In this document: positions 1 to 8,677 of the stretch, piece after piece
How positions within the stretch are numbered: the stretch's first letter is position 1
Layout of the letters: each line of letters starts with the position of its first letter
DNA from: an uncultured Bacteroidales bacterium
GTDB taxonomy: Bacteria > Bacteroidota > Bacteroidia > Bacteroidales > P3
Direction: 5' to 3'
NCBI GenBank assembly: GCA_944320465.1
Contig: CALUHO010000033.1
Span: 1-35,675, forward strand
DNA length: 35,675 bases
Notes under the pieces: model-generated
Told to the model about the DNA's origin: nothing
Databases searched by the model: none
The model's input: the letters and a program-made list of their open reading frames with translations, nothing else
Translations under genes and position numbers: made by a program

Positions 1-209
1 GCGGGCAAGATGCCCGAAAGCCTCACTTTCCCAATCAAAAACGGACTCGGCGTGTCTAATGACCGATTTGGGTTCAACCCGAATCGGCCATCAGACTTCG
101 GGGAGATTATCCGCTTGTGTCATGCAGGATGCGGACAGAAGCGGGCAAGATGCCCGGAAGCCTCGTTTTCCCAATCGGAAAAGGCCCCGGCGTGTGATGA
201 CCGATTCGG
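1..209. repeat. Left terminal repeat (two direct units)
   Basis: Two related units of about 68 bp lie at 1-68 and 141-209. Each starts with the imperfect palindrome GCGGGCAAGATGCCCG and runs to ATGACCGAT. Positions 1-74 are a perfect reverse complement of the last 74 bases of the window. A short reading frame through the unit recurs at the other end of the window, but this is the repeat translating itself, so I do not call a gene. The rest up to the terminator at 258 shows nothing else. Confidence 0.9.
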
Positions 210-257
210 GGTCAATGGATGATGCACGGATTCCCTCTCAGACCATGCCGCTCCTTA

Positions 258-295
258 TAAAAAAGGGTCGGGAAACCGAAATTCCCCGACCCTTT
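258..295 (-). terminator. Intrinsic terminator of the Omp28-like gene
   Basis: On the minus strand an 11-bp stem (285-295 paired with 262-272, AAAGGGTCGGG type) is followed by a T-run. It starts about 19 nt after the stop codon of the minus-strand gene that ends at 314. Confidence 0.85.
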
Positions 296-313
296 GGAAG
301 AAGAAGCCAGACC

Positions 314-2233
314 TTACCTTACCACATTCAGGCGACGGACTGCCGTCTTACCGTCCTGGCTGATGCGAATGATATAAGAACCGGCATTGAAGCCTTCCAC
401 CGGCAATTCAATCATGGCATCGGCACCAACGACTTCGTAAACCATGCGGCCCGTCAGGTCGAAAATCTGAACCGTGGCATTGTTCAAACCGCTCAAGGTA
501 GCGTAATCGCGAGCCGGGTTAGGATAAAGAACCACGCCGGGCAGAGATGCCATCTCATTGGACAGAATAGCGGTATTGGTAGCAAAATCATACCGAACGC
601 TTTGATATACATCGTGGGAAGCATAGTTCTGCACAAAGCAAACCACATCCAAGTCCGAATACTCCTCGGTATTGGTCTGGCTCATGTCCATCTCGTAGGA
701 GACGGATACCGTCTGACCCGCCTTGAGTTCCACTTCTTCACCGGAAGGACGGGCAAGGTCCATCGCCACGTAATGGAACTCGCGCTCCCCGTTACCACCG
801 CGATTGCCTGTCGTCACGCCCTCGATGGCTACCACGAACAAACGACCCCCTTCCATATCTACATAAGGCATGATTTCCACGGTCACGTTCAGCATCCCGG
901 TTGTCGTATCCAGGGTGGCTTCGGGAAACGCCATCCTCAACATGGATTTCTCAGCGGCAGCTTCTTCCACATAGGACGGCAAAGTGTTGGAGACATCGTT
1001 CCACGATGAACGATACCAATCCTGCATATTGATGCTCCCGTCAAAGAACGGTGTGGGTACACTATTCACCCCGTAATAAGAATCGCGGACTAAATCGGAA
1101 AGATAATACCGGTCACCGGGTCTCGTCGGAGTCCCACCCGGAAAATACCACTGGTATTTCACCACATTCAACATTTCCGCATCCACATACTCTTCCAATA
1201 CCGGGTTCAAAGTACGATTCAGCGTAGCACAAGGCCCGCATTGGGAGGAAGTGAACTCTTCCACCAAGGGGATATGGTTGGGTACTTCCTCTTCATCCAC
1301 ATAAACGAAAGACCATTCCATCGTGTCCGGTTCGGCCACGGCTTCCCCGTTGACAAGGCTGTTCCATACCTGCAATGTGTACACCTGCCCTACCGCCAAG
1401 TCTGCCGCATTCAATTCTACCGATGCCGTCGTCTCTTCGCCCATCGACAGTTCCATTTCCACCGGTACGGTGGACACGGCACCGTCCCCGATGCGCCATG
1501 CCATTTCCGCTGAGGTCACGGTCGAAGTCCCGGCATTGCGGAATGTCATGTCCAAGGCATGATTAGCAGTACTGATCAACGTAGGCCGGATTTCCGCCGC
1601 CAAAGCCGTCTCGCTGCTCCATGCGGCGAATACCACGTTATTGAACAGGAATGCGAACGAAACATCGTCCGAGTTTTCGCAGAACAAGGCCAGTTCCACT
1701 TCCTTGCCCGCATATTCCGCCGGCAGGGTCGCGGTCATCGTGCCCTGGTCTTCCACCGCCAAGGATGCCCCGGCTTCGTACACGGTCGATACCGTGGCCC
1801 ATTCGCCGCCCGTTTCCCTAACCTTCAGGCCGAAGTTCTTCGTATCGGCAGTAGCGGCATCCAATGCCATGTACAGGTAATCGAACGAAAAAATGTTTTC
1901 CACCGCGCCGGACTCCAAGGTGAACGGCTGGGTCACGAAAAGGTATTCCCCGTCCAAAGGCGTGGTAGCCGTAGGCCGCTGGTATTGATCAACAATAATG
2001 TCCCCGTTCGGGTCATACACCCAGCCACCCATAACCGAGCCGTCTTGGAAACCAACCAAGTAGATGGGTCCCACTTCCGCATCGATTTCCGTACTGGCAG
2101 ACGCATTCCAATAAGAAGCACTGGGGCCGTTAGGCGCAAACGAATCCTCGAAATACGTCCGCACCTGCGCGTCCGCTTTCGTGAAAAACAACGCAGCCGA
2201 CACAGCGGCAACCATTGTCAAAAGCTTTTTCAT
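314..2233 (-). CDS. Omp28-related secreted protein with T9SS type A sorting domain
   Basis: Predicted secreted or surface protein of 639 residues. The ATG at 2233 begins a clear signal peptide (MKKLLTMVAAVSAALFF, cleavage near ADAQ at 20-23). Residues about 25-205 look like a jelly-roll domain of the choice-of-anchor type, and about 215-300 like a CARDB/Ig-type domain. A thioredoxin-like Omp28-related domain then starts at EEFTSSQCGPC, with the CGPC motif at 332-335. The last 70 residues form a T9SS type A C-terminal domain (YPNPARDYATL at its start, then a DLTGRMVY-type strand and a short basic end). The CGPC pair could act in disulfide chemistry, but this family is not biochemically defined, so that is inference. 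It is transcribed alone and followed by a strong terminator. No clear promoter is visible upstream. Confidence 0.85.
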   Translation of the reverse strand: MKKLLTMVAAVSAALFFTKADAQVRTYFEDSFAPNGPSASYWNASASTEIDAEVGPIYLVGFQDGSVMGGWVYDPNGDIIVDQYQRPTATTPLDGEYLFVTQPFTLESGAVENIFSFDYLYMALDAATADTKNFGLKVRETGGEWATVSTVYEAGASLAVEDQGTMTATLPAEYAGKEVELALFCENSDDVSFAFLFNNVVFAAWSSETALAAEIRPTLISTANHALDMTFRNAGTSTVTSAEMAWRIGDGAVSTVPVEMELSMGEETTASVELNAADLAVGQVYTLQVWNSLVNGEAVAEPDTMEWSFVYVDEEEVPNHIPLVEEFTSSQCGPCATLNRTLNPVLEEYVDAEMLNVVKYQWYFPGGTPTRPGDRYYLSDLVRDSYYGVNSVPTPFFDGSINMQDWYRSSWNDVSNTLPSYVEEAAAEKSMLRMAFPEATLDTTTGMLNVTVEIMPYVDMEGGRLFVVAIEGVTTGNRGGNGEREFHYVAMDLARPSGEEVELKAGQTVSVSYEMDMSQTNTEEYSDLDVVCFVQNYASHDVYQSVRYDFATNTAILSNEMASLPGVVLYPNPARDYATLSGLNNATVQIFDLTGRMVYEVVGADAMIELPVEGFNAGSYIIRISQDGKTAVRRLNVVR

Positions 2234-2855
2234 AATTCAAAAGATTTAATTGTGTTTTTATACTGTTTGTTTTGTTTGTTTCTTTTTCCCGGCACCGGCT
2301 GGTACCGCTGCCTCAATTGCCATCCTGCGCGATGCCCTCTCTGGAACCGACCGCCGTTTCCACCGGTTTCCAAACTGCGAATGTAATAAAATTTCCTCAT
2401 TCCGCGTTTTTTCCCTTCTCTTTTCGTTACCCCGCCCACTCTCCAGCCCAAACGCCGGCCAAAATCGCACGTTGCGCCGCATCGGCTTCCCGACAACCCA
2501 AGTTCGGACATCAGGCCTCTACCGCTGGACACGGCGGCTGGCGGGTCCGGGAATGGCCAAAGATTCCGCAACACGGCTCCTGTATCTCCAGTTTTGCTTC
2601 CAAGCCGCACGGAAGCCGTTCCGCTTCACGGAAACCCCGTGAAAAAAAATCGAAAACATCGGCCAGCCGCAGGCAGAAATTACCACAACAATTAATGCAA
2701 GCTCTTCTTGAAGGGACAATACCAAGCCTTTGGAGGCGGGCCGGAAAGAATCGACCCAGAATCCGGCTGCAGCATCCGCCACAGAAACGGATGCCAGGAT
2801 TCCGGACGCGGAGAATGCCGATCCCGGACAAGCCCGGACAGGATAGGCGGATACG
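2234..2855. other. Gene-free intergenic stretch
   Basis: About 620 bp between the Omp28-like gene and the tRNA-Phe terminator. Open frames exist on both strands but overlap each other, have no recognisable protein, and one runs through the tRNA. I see no RNA gene, repeat or insertion sequence. The promoter of the Omp28-like gene must be here, but I cannot find a good TAnnTTTG box. Confidence 0.5.
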
Positions 2856-2888
2856 AAAAAAGGAGAGCAAGATTTTCACTTACTCTCC
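2856..2888 (-). terminator. Intrinsic terminator of tRNA-Phe
   Basis: On the minus strand a 10-bp stem with one G-U pair (2879-2888 with 2862-2871) closes a 7-nt loop and is followed by six T. It begins 11 nt past the 3' end of the tRNA. Confidence 0.85.
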
Positions 2889-2899
2889 TCATCTCCAAG

Positions 2900-2972
<73 letters not shown>

Positions 2973-3034
2973 ATTCTCTTCAAAAGACCTACGTTTAGGC
3001 CTTCTATCGAGTTCGCTTCCCGCGAAAGAGGGTG

Positions 3035-3065
3035 CAAAGATAGTACAATTTTCTTAACTACCAAA
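3035..3065 (-). promoter_or_regulatory. Promoter of tRNA-Phe
   Basis: Minus-strand -7 box TATCTTTG (3035-3042), an exact match to the Bacteroidales TAnnTTTG consensus. A TTTG lies at 3062-3065, with a 19-bp spacer. Transcription should start near 3028, about 55 nt before the tRNA. Confidence 0.75.
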
Positions 3066-3074
3066 ATCTTTTTA

Positions 3075-3082
3075 TACTTTTG
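3075..3082 (+). promoter_or_regulatory. Probable -7 box of obgE
   Basis: TACTTTTG matches TAnnTTTG on the plus strand. The -33 region is only T-rich. It predicts a leader of about 150 nt for obgE and lies back to back with the tRNA-Phe promoter. Confidence 0.55.
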
Positions 3083-3147
3083 CATCGGGACAGCGAAAAA
3101 AAATCCCGGCATACGCCCTTCCAGAAAAAAGGGAGAGTGGCAGACCC

Positions 3148-3176
3148 GCCGGCAAGGGGCATCAAGGCTTGCCGGC
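3148..3176 (+). promoter_or_regulatory. GC-rich hairpin in the obgE leader
   Basis: A perfect 9-bp stem, GCCGGCAAG (3148-3156) with CTTGCCGGC (3168-3176), and an 11-nt loop. No T-run follows, so it is not a terminator. It lies between the predicted transcription start and the ATG of obgE. Its role is unknown. Confidence 0.5.
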
Positions 3177-3240
3177 AAGGGACTTCAAACTTTTCGCTCC
3201 TATTTTCGCCCCACTTCCGCAAAACAAACGAACCCATACT

Positions 3241-4251
3241 ATGGCCTCATCCAATTTTGTCGATTACGTGAAGATTTTCTGCCGCTCGGGCAAAGGCGGC
3301 GCAGGTTCCATGCACTTCTTCCGAAGCAAGAAGAACCCTAAAGGCGGCCCGGACGGCGGCAACGGCGGCCGCGGAGGCCATATCATCCTCAAAGGCAACG
3401 CCCAGCTCTGGACGCTGCTCCATCTGAAATACACCAAGCACATCTTTGCCGAAGACGGCGGGAACGGAGGCGAGAACCTGCGCACAGGCGCCAATGGAAA
3501 GGACATCTACATACAAGTCCCCTTAGGCACCGTTGTCCGCGATGCCGAAAGCGGGGAAACAGAAGCCGAAGTGACAAGGGACGGAGAAGAAGTGATCCTG
3601 ATGAAAGGCGGACGAGGCGGCAAGGGCAACGACTTCTTCAAATCGGCCACGATGCAGGCCCCCAAGTTCGCCCAACCGGGAGAAGAAGGAATCGAAGGAT
3701 GGAAAATCCTCGAACTGAAAATCCTGGCCGATGTAGGCTTGGTAGGGTTCCCCAATGCAGGCAAGTCCACCCTGCTTTCGGTAGTCTCCGCTGCCAAACC
3801 CGAAATCGCCAACTACCCCTTCACGACCCTTGTCCCCAACCTCGGCATCGTCCGCTACCGCGACAACCAATCCTTCGTCATGGCCGATATTCCCGGCATC
3901 ATCGAAGGAGCCGCCGAAGGCAAAGGCTTGGGATTGCGCTTCCTAAGACATATAGAACGCAACTCGGTGCTACTGTTCATGGTGAGCCTGGAAGAAAACG
4001 AGAAAAGCGTGTCCGGACAATACGAAATCCTGCTCAACGAACTGCAGAAATACAATCCTGAACTTCTGGACAAACAGAGGCTCTTAGCGGTCACCAAAAC
4101 CGACCTCCTTCCAGCCGAAGAACTCCGGAAAACGGAAAAAGAAGTCCGAGCCAGCCTGCCCCAAGGCCTGCCCTGCACCTTTATTTCTTCGGTGAGCGGG
4201 CAGGGACTGGAAGAGCTGAAGGATAATATCTGGAGAGCAATAAACGGATAA
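3241..4251 (+). CDS. Obg/CgtA GTPase, 50S ribosome assembly
   Basis: Essential GTPase that binds the 50S subunit and takes part in late ribosome assembly and stress signalling. The protein has 336 residues from the ATG at 3241 ([13 protein letters not shown]). An in-frame ATG at 3169 would add 24 residues that do not resemble the family and would start inside the leader hairpin, so I reject it. The N-terminal glycine-rich Obg fold fills about residues 1-160 ([23 protein letters not shown]). The G domain follows, with G1 GFPNAGKST near 170, switch [11 protein letters not shown], and G4 TKTD. The variable C-terminal OCT domain is absent, as in many Bacteroidota. Its 3' end overlaps the convergent PAP2 gene by 71 bp. 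Confidence 0.97.
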   Translation: MASSNFVDYVKIFCRSGKGGAGSMHFFRSKKNPKGGPDGGNGGRGGHIILKGNAQLWTLLHLKYTKHIFAEDGGNGGENLRTGANGKDIYIQVPLGTVVRDAESGETEAEVTRDGEEVILMKGGRGGKGNDFFKSATMQAPKFAQPGEEGIEGWKILELKILADVGLVGFPNAGKSTLLSVVSAAKPEIANYPFTTLVPNLGIVRYRDNQSFVMADIPGIIEGAAEGKGLGLRFLRHIERNSVLLFMVSLEENEKSVSGQYEILLNELQKYNPELLDKQRLLAVTKTDLLPAEELRKTEKEVRASLPQGLPCTFISSVSGQGLEELKDNIWRAING

Positions 4252-4861
4252 GCCGCCACATCAGGAAGGCCAGCAACACGCCCCAGATGGCACCGCAGAC
4301 CACATCGCCAAGGAAATGCTTGCCAAGGTACACGCGGCTATAGGCAATCAAGGCAGCCCACAAGTACATGATTCCACAACGGAAAAAACGGAAACGCTCT
4401 TTCAAGACGAACGTCACATAGGCGGCTATCGCAAAACAATTGGCCGCATGGGAAGAGATAAAACCGTAGAGGCCGCCCCTCCCATCCGGAAGATAGAGCA
4501 AACCTTCCAATTCCGGCGTATGGCTCGGACGAAAACGGCATATCACATCCTTGAAGAAATGCACGCTGGTCCAGTCGGCCAAGCCGACCAAGGCCACCAC
4601 GCCCAAGACCGGCAGCCACCAAGCATGGATTCCGGCCGGCCTTCCGCCTCGGCAAGGCGAGCCCGGCCTCTCTGCACCTTGCTGCATCGAATGCCTCTTC
4701 TGGCTGTAACAATACACGATCAATCCTATCAAGACAGCGTACAGCGGAATCCAAGGCCAAGTCTGGCTGATGAACGACATAAAGGCATCCGCCCCGTCCG
4801 AACGCCAATGATTGATAGCCAACGAAACTTTCCAATCCAATTGTTCCAATGCAGAAAACAT
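4181..4861 (-). CDS. PAP2-family membrane phosphatase
   Basis: Integral-membrane phosphatidic acid phosphatase 2 family protein, probably acting on a lipid phosphate or undecaprenyl pyrophosphate at the periplasmic face. The 226 residues from the ATG at 4861 ([17 protein letters not shown]) carry all three signature blocks: KDVICRFRP at about 104-112 (K-x6-RP), SSH at 136-138 (the usual PSGH site), and [12 protein letters not shown] at 175-186 (SR-x5-H-x3-D). About five hydrophobic segments surround them. A cytoplasmic-looking linker (about 53-78) is rich in Arg, Gly and Pro. A longer frame reaches 4921 but adds residues unlike the family. The end overlaps obgE on the opposite strand. The substrate cannot be told from sequence; lipid A phosphate is another option. 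Confidence 0.9.
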   Translation of the reverse strand: MFSALEQLDWKVSLAINHWRSDGADAFMSFISQTWPWIPLYAVLIGLIVYCYSQKRHSMQQGAERPGSPCRGGRPAGIHAWWLPVLGVVALVGLADWTSVHFFKDVICRFRPSHTPELEGLLYLPDGRGGLYGFISSHAANCFAIAAYVTFVLKERFRFFRCGIMYLWAALIAYSRVYLGKHFLGDVVCGAIWGVLLAFLMWRLIRLLLSRYYPSALPVPARSPKK

Positions 4862-5012
4862 AACTCCAAGTTTGACGACCCACTCCGTTCGTGTCCAAAG
4901 CTGCCTTCCCCGGCAAACCACGACACACAGGCTGCAATATTACAACAAAAGGTTGAAAACTCTTATTCTTCGGTTCTTTTTCCCAACAAAAACGCCCCGC
5001 TGAAGTCACTGA

Positions 5013-5762
5013 TCAGAACGACAGGTAAATCACTTTCTTGGTTTCAAAATATTCGGCCAATCCCTGCTCCTGTACAGGCTTCCCTTCTTCCATGTCCTCT
5101 GGCCGGCGCTTGGGCGGCTTGGGGATGCCGAACAAGTCCAGAATATCGTAAACATACACCCGACGGCCGAACGGCGCAGTCTCGGCACGCACATCGCCCC
5201 CCTTCAAATAAAGGATCCCGTTAGGCAAGGCATGATGCTGCTCTTTGGAAACCAGATTGCGGACCCAACCGTAGAATTCCGGCAGACGGGTTACCGCCCG
5301 GCTCACAATGAAATCGTATCGGGAGGCAAGGCTCTCGGCCCGGCATTGCTCCGCCTGCACATTACGCAACCCCAATGCATCGGCAACAGCCTGGACTACC
5401 TTGATTTTCTTCCCTATGGAATCCACCAGATGAAACTGGGCCGATGGAAACATGATTGCCAGCGGAATACCCGGAAAACCGCCTCCAGTCCCTACGTCCA
5501 GAATCCTCGCCTCCGGCTCGAACTTCACAACCTTGGCAATGGCCAGACTATGCAGCACATGATGCATGTACAGATTGTCTATATCCTTGCGCGAAACCAG
5601 ATTGATCTTGCTGTTCCAATCCTTGTACAAGGGAAACATTTCCCTGAACTGCTCCCGTTGCCGTTCGTCCAATCCCGGAAAAAAAGGAAACAAGTCTTCC
5701 GCTTTCCAAAAAAGCTCTTCCTCACCAAACGTCTGCATTCCAACCTTTTGTTTTTCTATCAA
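5013..5762 (-). CDS. 16S rRNA (guanine-N7) methyltransferase RsmG
   Basis: SAM-dependent methyltransferase that makes m7G527 in 16S rRNA. It has 249 residues; the family is usually about 210. The SAM-binding motif ILDVGTGGGFPGIPLA lies at about 87-102, followed by FHLVDSIGKK, and IVSRAV matches the family motif. The extra length is an N-terminal stretch of about 20 residues and a charged, proline-rich insert just before the conserved end (FETKKVIYLSF). Starts at 5762 and at Met9 (5738) are both possible. Either one overlaps the end of the upstream DUF5723 gene, by 41 or 17 nt, which suggests translational coupling. Confidence 0.93.
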   Translation of the reverse strand: MIEKQKVGMQTFGEEELFWKAEDLFPFFPGLDERQREQFREMFPLYKDWNSKINLVSRKDIDNLYMHHVLHSLAIAKVVKFEPEARILDVGTGGGFPGIPLAIMFPSAQFHLVDSIGKKIKVVQAVADALGLRNVQAEQCRAESLASRYDFIVSRAVTRLPEFYGWVRNLVSKEQHHALPNGILYLKGGDVRAETAPFGRRVYVYDILDLFGIPKPPKRRPEDMEEGKPVQEQGLAEYFETKKVIYLSF

Positions 5763-7116
5763 ATATAAAATTCAGACCAAAATTCACCTGCGCTGTCTGC
5801 ATGTCACCGATCCGCTCGGCATTCAGGCGGTCCACCCCCAAATGCAATTGAACGGGTCCGAATCTTGCCACGGCAAAAATACCCAAGTTGAGCCAATGCC
5901 CCCGGCTGAAAGTGTTGCTGAAGGCAAGGGCAAAATGCTCACAGGGTGTAAAGGTATAAGAAATTCCCAATTCCGGGGCAAAATACCGGTTATAGAGTTC
6001 CGCCTGGAACAAAAGCCCGAAACAATGCCGCTCGTCCACCGTATAGGATAAAGCCAGGTTGAAGCGGGCCGGCAGAACCCGCACATAAGCTCCCGAGTCG
6101 GAACAGGCAAAACCTGCCGTATCCCAAATCGAACGAATCAAATCCTTGGCCCAATCACCATTCTCTTTGTTCAAATACTCCGTATTGATTCCTTCATACA
6201 GGAACGTTGCATAGGATTTGTCTGCCTTGAACTCCTTGGCCGAAGGGTCGCCCCACACCAGAAAACCCAAATTCAGAAGCGCAGCGGAAAAATTCCAATT
6301 CTCTTTGAAATCATAACTCAGCCCCACATCCAAAGCCGCCCCCAGATTGCGGAAAGGATAAAAACGCAAATCACCCAATTGCAAAGCATTATCCAGCGGG
6401 AAATTGGTCAAGGCCGAACCCTGGATGCGGACCGATTCGAGCAAGGGAGAATCCCCGTCCACAGACGGCTTGGCATCATAAACAAGTTGCAAATCCGGCA
6501 CATGCACATTCCACAACCCCTGCAAGATCTTGAAACGCCCACCGACACGCAAACGGCGGTTCAACTTACGCGCATAAGAGAAATAAAGGCTCGCGTATGA
6601 TTCAAAATCCAGACGGTTCCCGTCCAGACGCCGCTTTCCCGTTTGCGGCCCAGGACCTTGCAAAAGGAAAGACAAGCTTTCCTTGGACAGGACCAGCTGC
6701 ATGCCGGTATAGGCAGAAAGCCCTATCTGGAAATAATTCCGCCGTTTCCGCCAACCCACATGCAGAAGCTCCACTTCGGCTTCCACACGGATCCGAGCAT
6801 AATCACCCCGGGTCTTGTCCAGAATCCCCGGCACATTCAGCAACAAACTGTCTCCTCCAGTCCGGATGACAGCCGAATTCCAGGACAGGAAATTGTTGTC
6901 TACCTTGGCCGAGATCCCCGACAAGGCCGGAATACCCACGTACAGGTCCGCCGGTTTGACCCATGCAGGATTGAAATGGCCTCGCTCATTCAGGATTCCG
7001 GCAAAAGCAGCCGCATTGCCCGTTTGCGCCTGCAGGGGGAAAAGACAAAAAAGAATGAAAAAAAAAGACAAAAAAAGGCGTTTGGAAAGCGTAAAACCCG
7101 CTTTCCAAACGCCCAC
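5722..7116 (-). CDS. DUF5723 family outer-membrane beta-barrel protein
   Basis: About 464 residues, a member of the DUF5723 family found with T9SS and gliding genes in Bacteroidota. The role is not defined, but PorV-like outer-membrane barrels are the nearest analogy. The visible family signs are FNPAWVKPADLYVGIPALSG after the signal peptide, repeated aromatic beta-strand segments, and an even spread of Tyr, Asn and Gly. The signal peptide core is FLSFFFILFCLFPLQAQ. The start is uncertain. There is no ATG, and the frame stays open to a TTG at 7158 inside gdhA. I give the GTG at 7116; a TTG at 7071 would also leave a signal peptide. The terminator of gdhA lies inside this 5' end. The end overlaps rsmG. 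Confidence 0.75.
   Translation of the reverse strand: MGVWKAGFTLSKRLFLSFFFILFCLFPLQAQTGNAAAFAGILNERGHFNPAWVKPADLYVGIPALSGISAKVDNNFLSWNSAVIRTGGDSLLLNVPGILDKTRGDYARIRVEAEVELLHVGWRKRRNYFQIGLSAYTGMQLVLSKESLSFLLQGPGPQTGKRRLDGNRLDFESYASLYFSYARKLNRRLRVGGRFKILQGLWNVHVPDLQLVYDAKPSVDGDSPLLESVRIQGSALTNFPLDNALQLGDLRFYPFRNLGAALDVGLSYDFKENWNFSAALLNLGFLVWGDPSAKEFKADKSYATFLYEGINTEYLNKENGDWAKDLIRSIWDTAGFACSDSGAYVRVLPARFNLALSYTVDERHCFGLLFQAELYNRYFAPELGISYTFTPCEHFALAFSNTFSRGHWLNLGIFAVARFGPVQLHLGVDRLNAERIGDMQTAQVNFGLNFIFDRKTKGWNADVW
7071..7113 (-). terminator. Intrinsic terminator of gdhA
   Basis: A perfect 14-bp stem (7100-7113 with 7077-7090) and a 9-nt loop, followed on the minus strand by a T-run and more T-rich sequence to about 7050. 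It starts 26 nt past the gdhA stop codon and lies inside the open frame of the following DUF5723 gene. Confidence 0.9.
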
Positions 7117-7138
7117 AAGGTTATTTGGAAAAGAAAAA

Positions 7139-8473
7139 CTAGCAAACACCTTGTTCAATCATGGAATCCGCAACTTTGATGAAACCAGCAATATTGGCAC
7201 CCTTAACGTAGTTAACGTAGTCGCCTTCCTTGCCGTACTTGATGCAGTTTTCGTGGATGCTCGACATGATCTGGTGCAGCTTCTGGTCTACTTCTTCGCC
7301 TGTCCAGTGCAGCTTTTCAGCGTTCTGGCTCATTTCAAGACCGGAAACGGCAACACCACCGGCGTTGACAGCCTTGCCAGGAGCAAAGATGGTCTTGGTC
7401 TTGATGAATTCGTTCACAGCGTCAGCGTGGCAGCCCATGTTGGAAACTTCGGCAACCAAGGTAACCTTGTTGGCGATCAGTTGCTTTGCATCTTCCAGAC
7501 GGAGTTCGTTCTGGGTAGCGCAAGGCATGGCGATATCCACCTTCTGTTCCCAAGGCTTCTTGCCTGCGAAGAAAGTAGCGCTCTTGAACTTGTCGGCGAA
7601 AGGAGCCACAACATCGTTGTTGCTGGCACGCAGTTCCAACATGTAGTTGATCTTTTCCTGATTGAAGCCTTCCGGATCGTAAACATAACCGTCAGGACCG
7701 GAAATGGTCACAACCTTGGCACCCAGCTGAGTAGCCTTGGTAACAGCGCCCCAGGCCACATTACCGAAACCGGAGATGGCCACGGTCTTGCCCTTGATGT
7801 CCATGTTGTGAGCCTTCAGCATGTGTTCTACGAAGTAAACAGCACCGAAACCGGTAGCTTCCGGACGCAGGATGGAACCACCCCAGCCAGCACCCTTGCC
7901 GGTCAGAACGCCGGTGTTTTCACGACGCAGTTTCTTGTACATGCCGTACATGTAACCGATTTCGCGGCCGCCGACACCTATATCGCCAGCGGGAACGTCG
8001 GTTTCAGGTCCGATGTATTTCTGGAGTTCCATCATGAAAGCCTGGCAGAAACGCATGATTTCATTGTCGGAACGACCCTTGGCGTTGAAGTCGGAACCAC
8101 CCTTGCCACCGCCCATAGGCAATGTGGTCAAGCTGTTTTTGAATGTCTGTTCGAAGCCCAGGAACTTGAGGGTATCCAAACGTACGGAGGGGTGGAAACG
8201 CAGACCGCCTTTGTAAGGTCCGATCGCGTTGTTGAATTGTACACGGTAACCGGTGTTGACTTGGATTTCGCCCTTGTCATCAACCCATTCTACACGGAAA
8301 GTGAAGATACGGTCCGGTTCAACCATACGTTCGATAATCTTGTGTTGTTCATACTTGGGATGTGCTTCCACATAATCCTTGATGGAATACAACACTTCCT
8401 CTACAGCTTGGAGGAACAAAGGTTCGTCAGGATGTTTTTCCTTCAGATCAGCCAAGATTTTTTTTACGTCCAT
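7139..8473 (-). CDS. NADP-type glutamate dehydrogenase
   Basis: Catalyses reductive amination of 2-oxoglutarate with ammonia to give glutamate, the main route of ammonia assimilation in many Bacteroidales. The 444 residues match the hexameric GDH family in length. Visible motifs are GPYKGGLRFHPSV, PMGGGKGGSDF with the catalytic-site lysine, DVPAGDIGVGGREIGYM, and the dinucleotide-binding GFGNVAWG. Cofactor preference for NADP is inferred from overall similarity to the GdhA group. The ATG at 8473 follows an A/T-rich leader with a predicted promoter at 8567. A strong terminator follows. Confidence 0.97.
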   Translation of the reverse strand: MDVKKILADLKEKHPDEPLFLQAVEEVLYSIKDYVEAHPKYEQHKIIERMVEPDRIFTFRVEWVDDKGEIQVNTGYRVQFNNAIGPYKGGLRFHPSVRLDTLKFLGFEQTFKNSLTTLPMGGGKGGSDFNAKGRSDNEIMRFCQAFMMELQKYIGPETDVPAGDIGVGGREIGYMYGMYKKLRRENTGVLTGKGAGWGGSILRPEATGFGAVYFVEHMLKAHNMDIKGKTVAISGFGNVAWGAVTKATQLGAKVVTISGPDGYVYDPEGFNQEKINYMLELRASNNDVVAPFADKFKSATFFAGKKPWEQKVDIAMPCATQNELRLEDAKQLIANKVTLVAEVSNMGCHADAVNEFIKTKTIFAPGKAVNAGGVAVSGLEMSQNAEKLHWTGEEVDQKLHQIMSSIHENCIKYGKEGDYVNYVKGANIAGFIKVADSMIEQGVC

Positions 8474-8566
8474 GGCAATTAAGTTTTTAAGTTATGATTA
8501 TTTATTTTATTCTATTCCAAATATTTCCCGATACCAACCTCGTCCCTGTCCCACGGAAAACAGGGG

Positions 8567-8574
8567 CAAAGTTA
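8567..8574 (-). promoter_or_regulatory. Predicted -7 box of gdhA
   Basis: TAACTTTG matches TAnnTTTG on the minus strand. A TTTTG lies upstream at 8598-8602, but the spacer is about 23 bp, longer than the usual 19-21. The implied leader is about 85 nt and A/T-rich. Confidence 0.5.
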
Positions 8575-8677
8575 CATCATTTTTCGATAGGCTGTTACAA
8601 AAAGCCCTTTTTTCTTTGCCGCTCCGCAGGCAAGCCTATCCGCCTCAGGCAGGAACAGACGGCCACGAAACCTATAA

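Noticed and set aside
10..222. Small ORF recurring at both window ends
   Set aside because: The similarity comes from the terminal repeat itself. The frame has no start signal, no promoter and no domain, and the units also carry palindromes.
3169..3240. Upstream ATG start for obgE
   Set aside because: The 24 added residues do not fit the Obg family and the codon lies inside the leader hairpin. The ATG at 3241 gives the standard N-terminus.
6815..8482. 555-residue plus-strand open frame antisense to gdhA
   Set aside because: It is a shadow of gdhA, which has a full set of family motifs. Composition and length follow from the codon use of the true gene.
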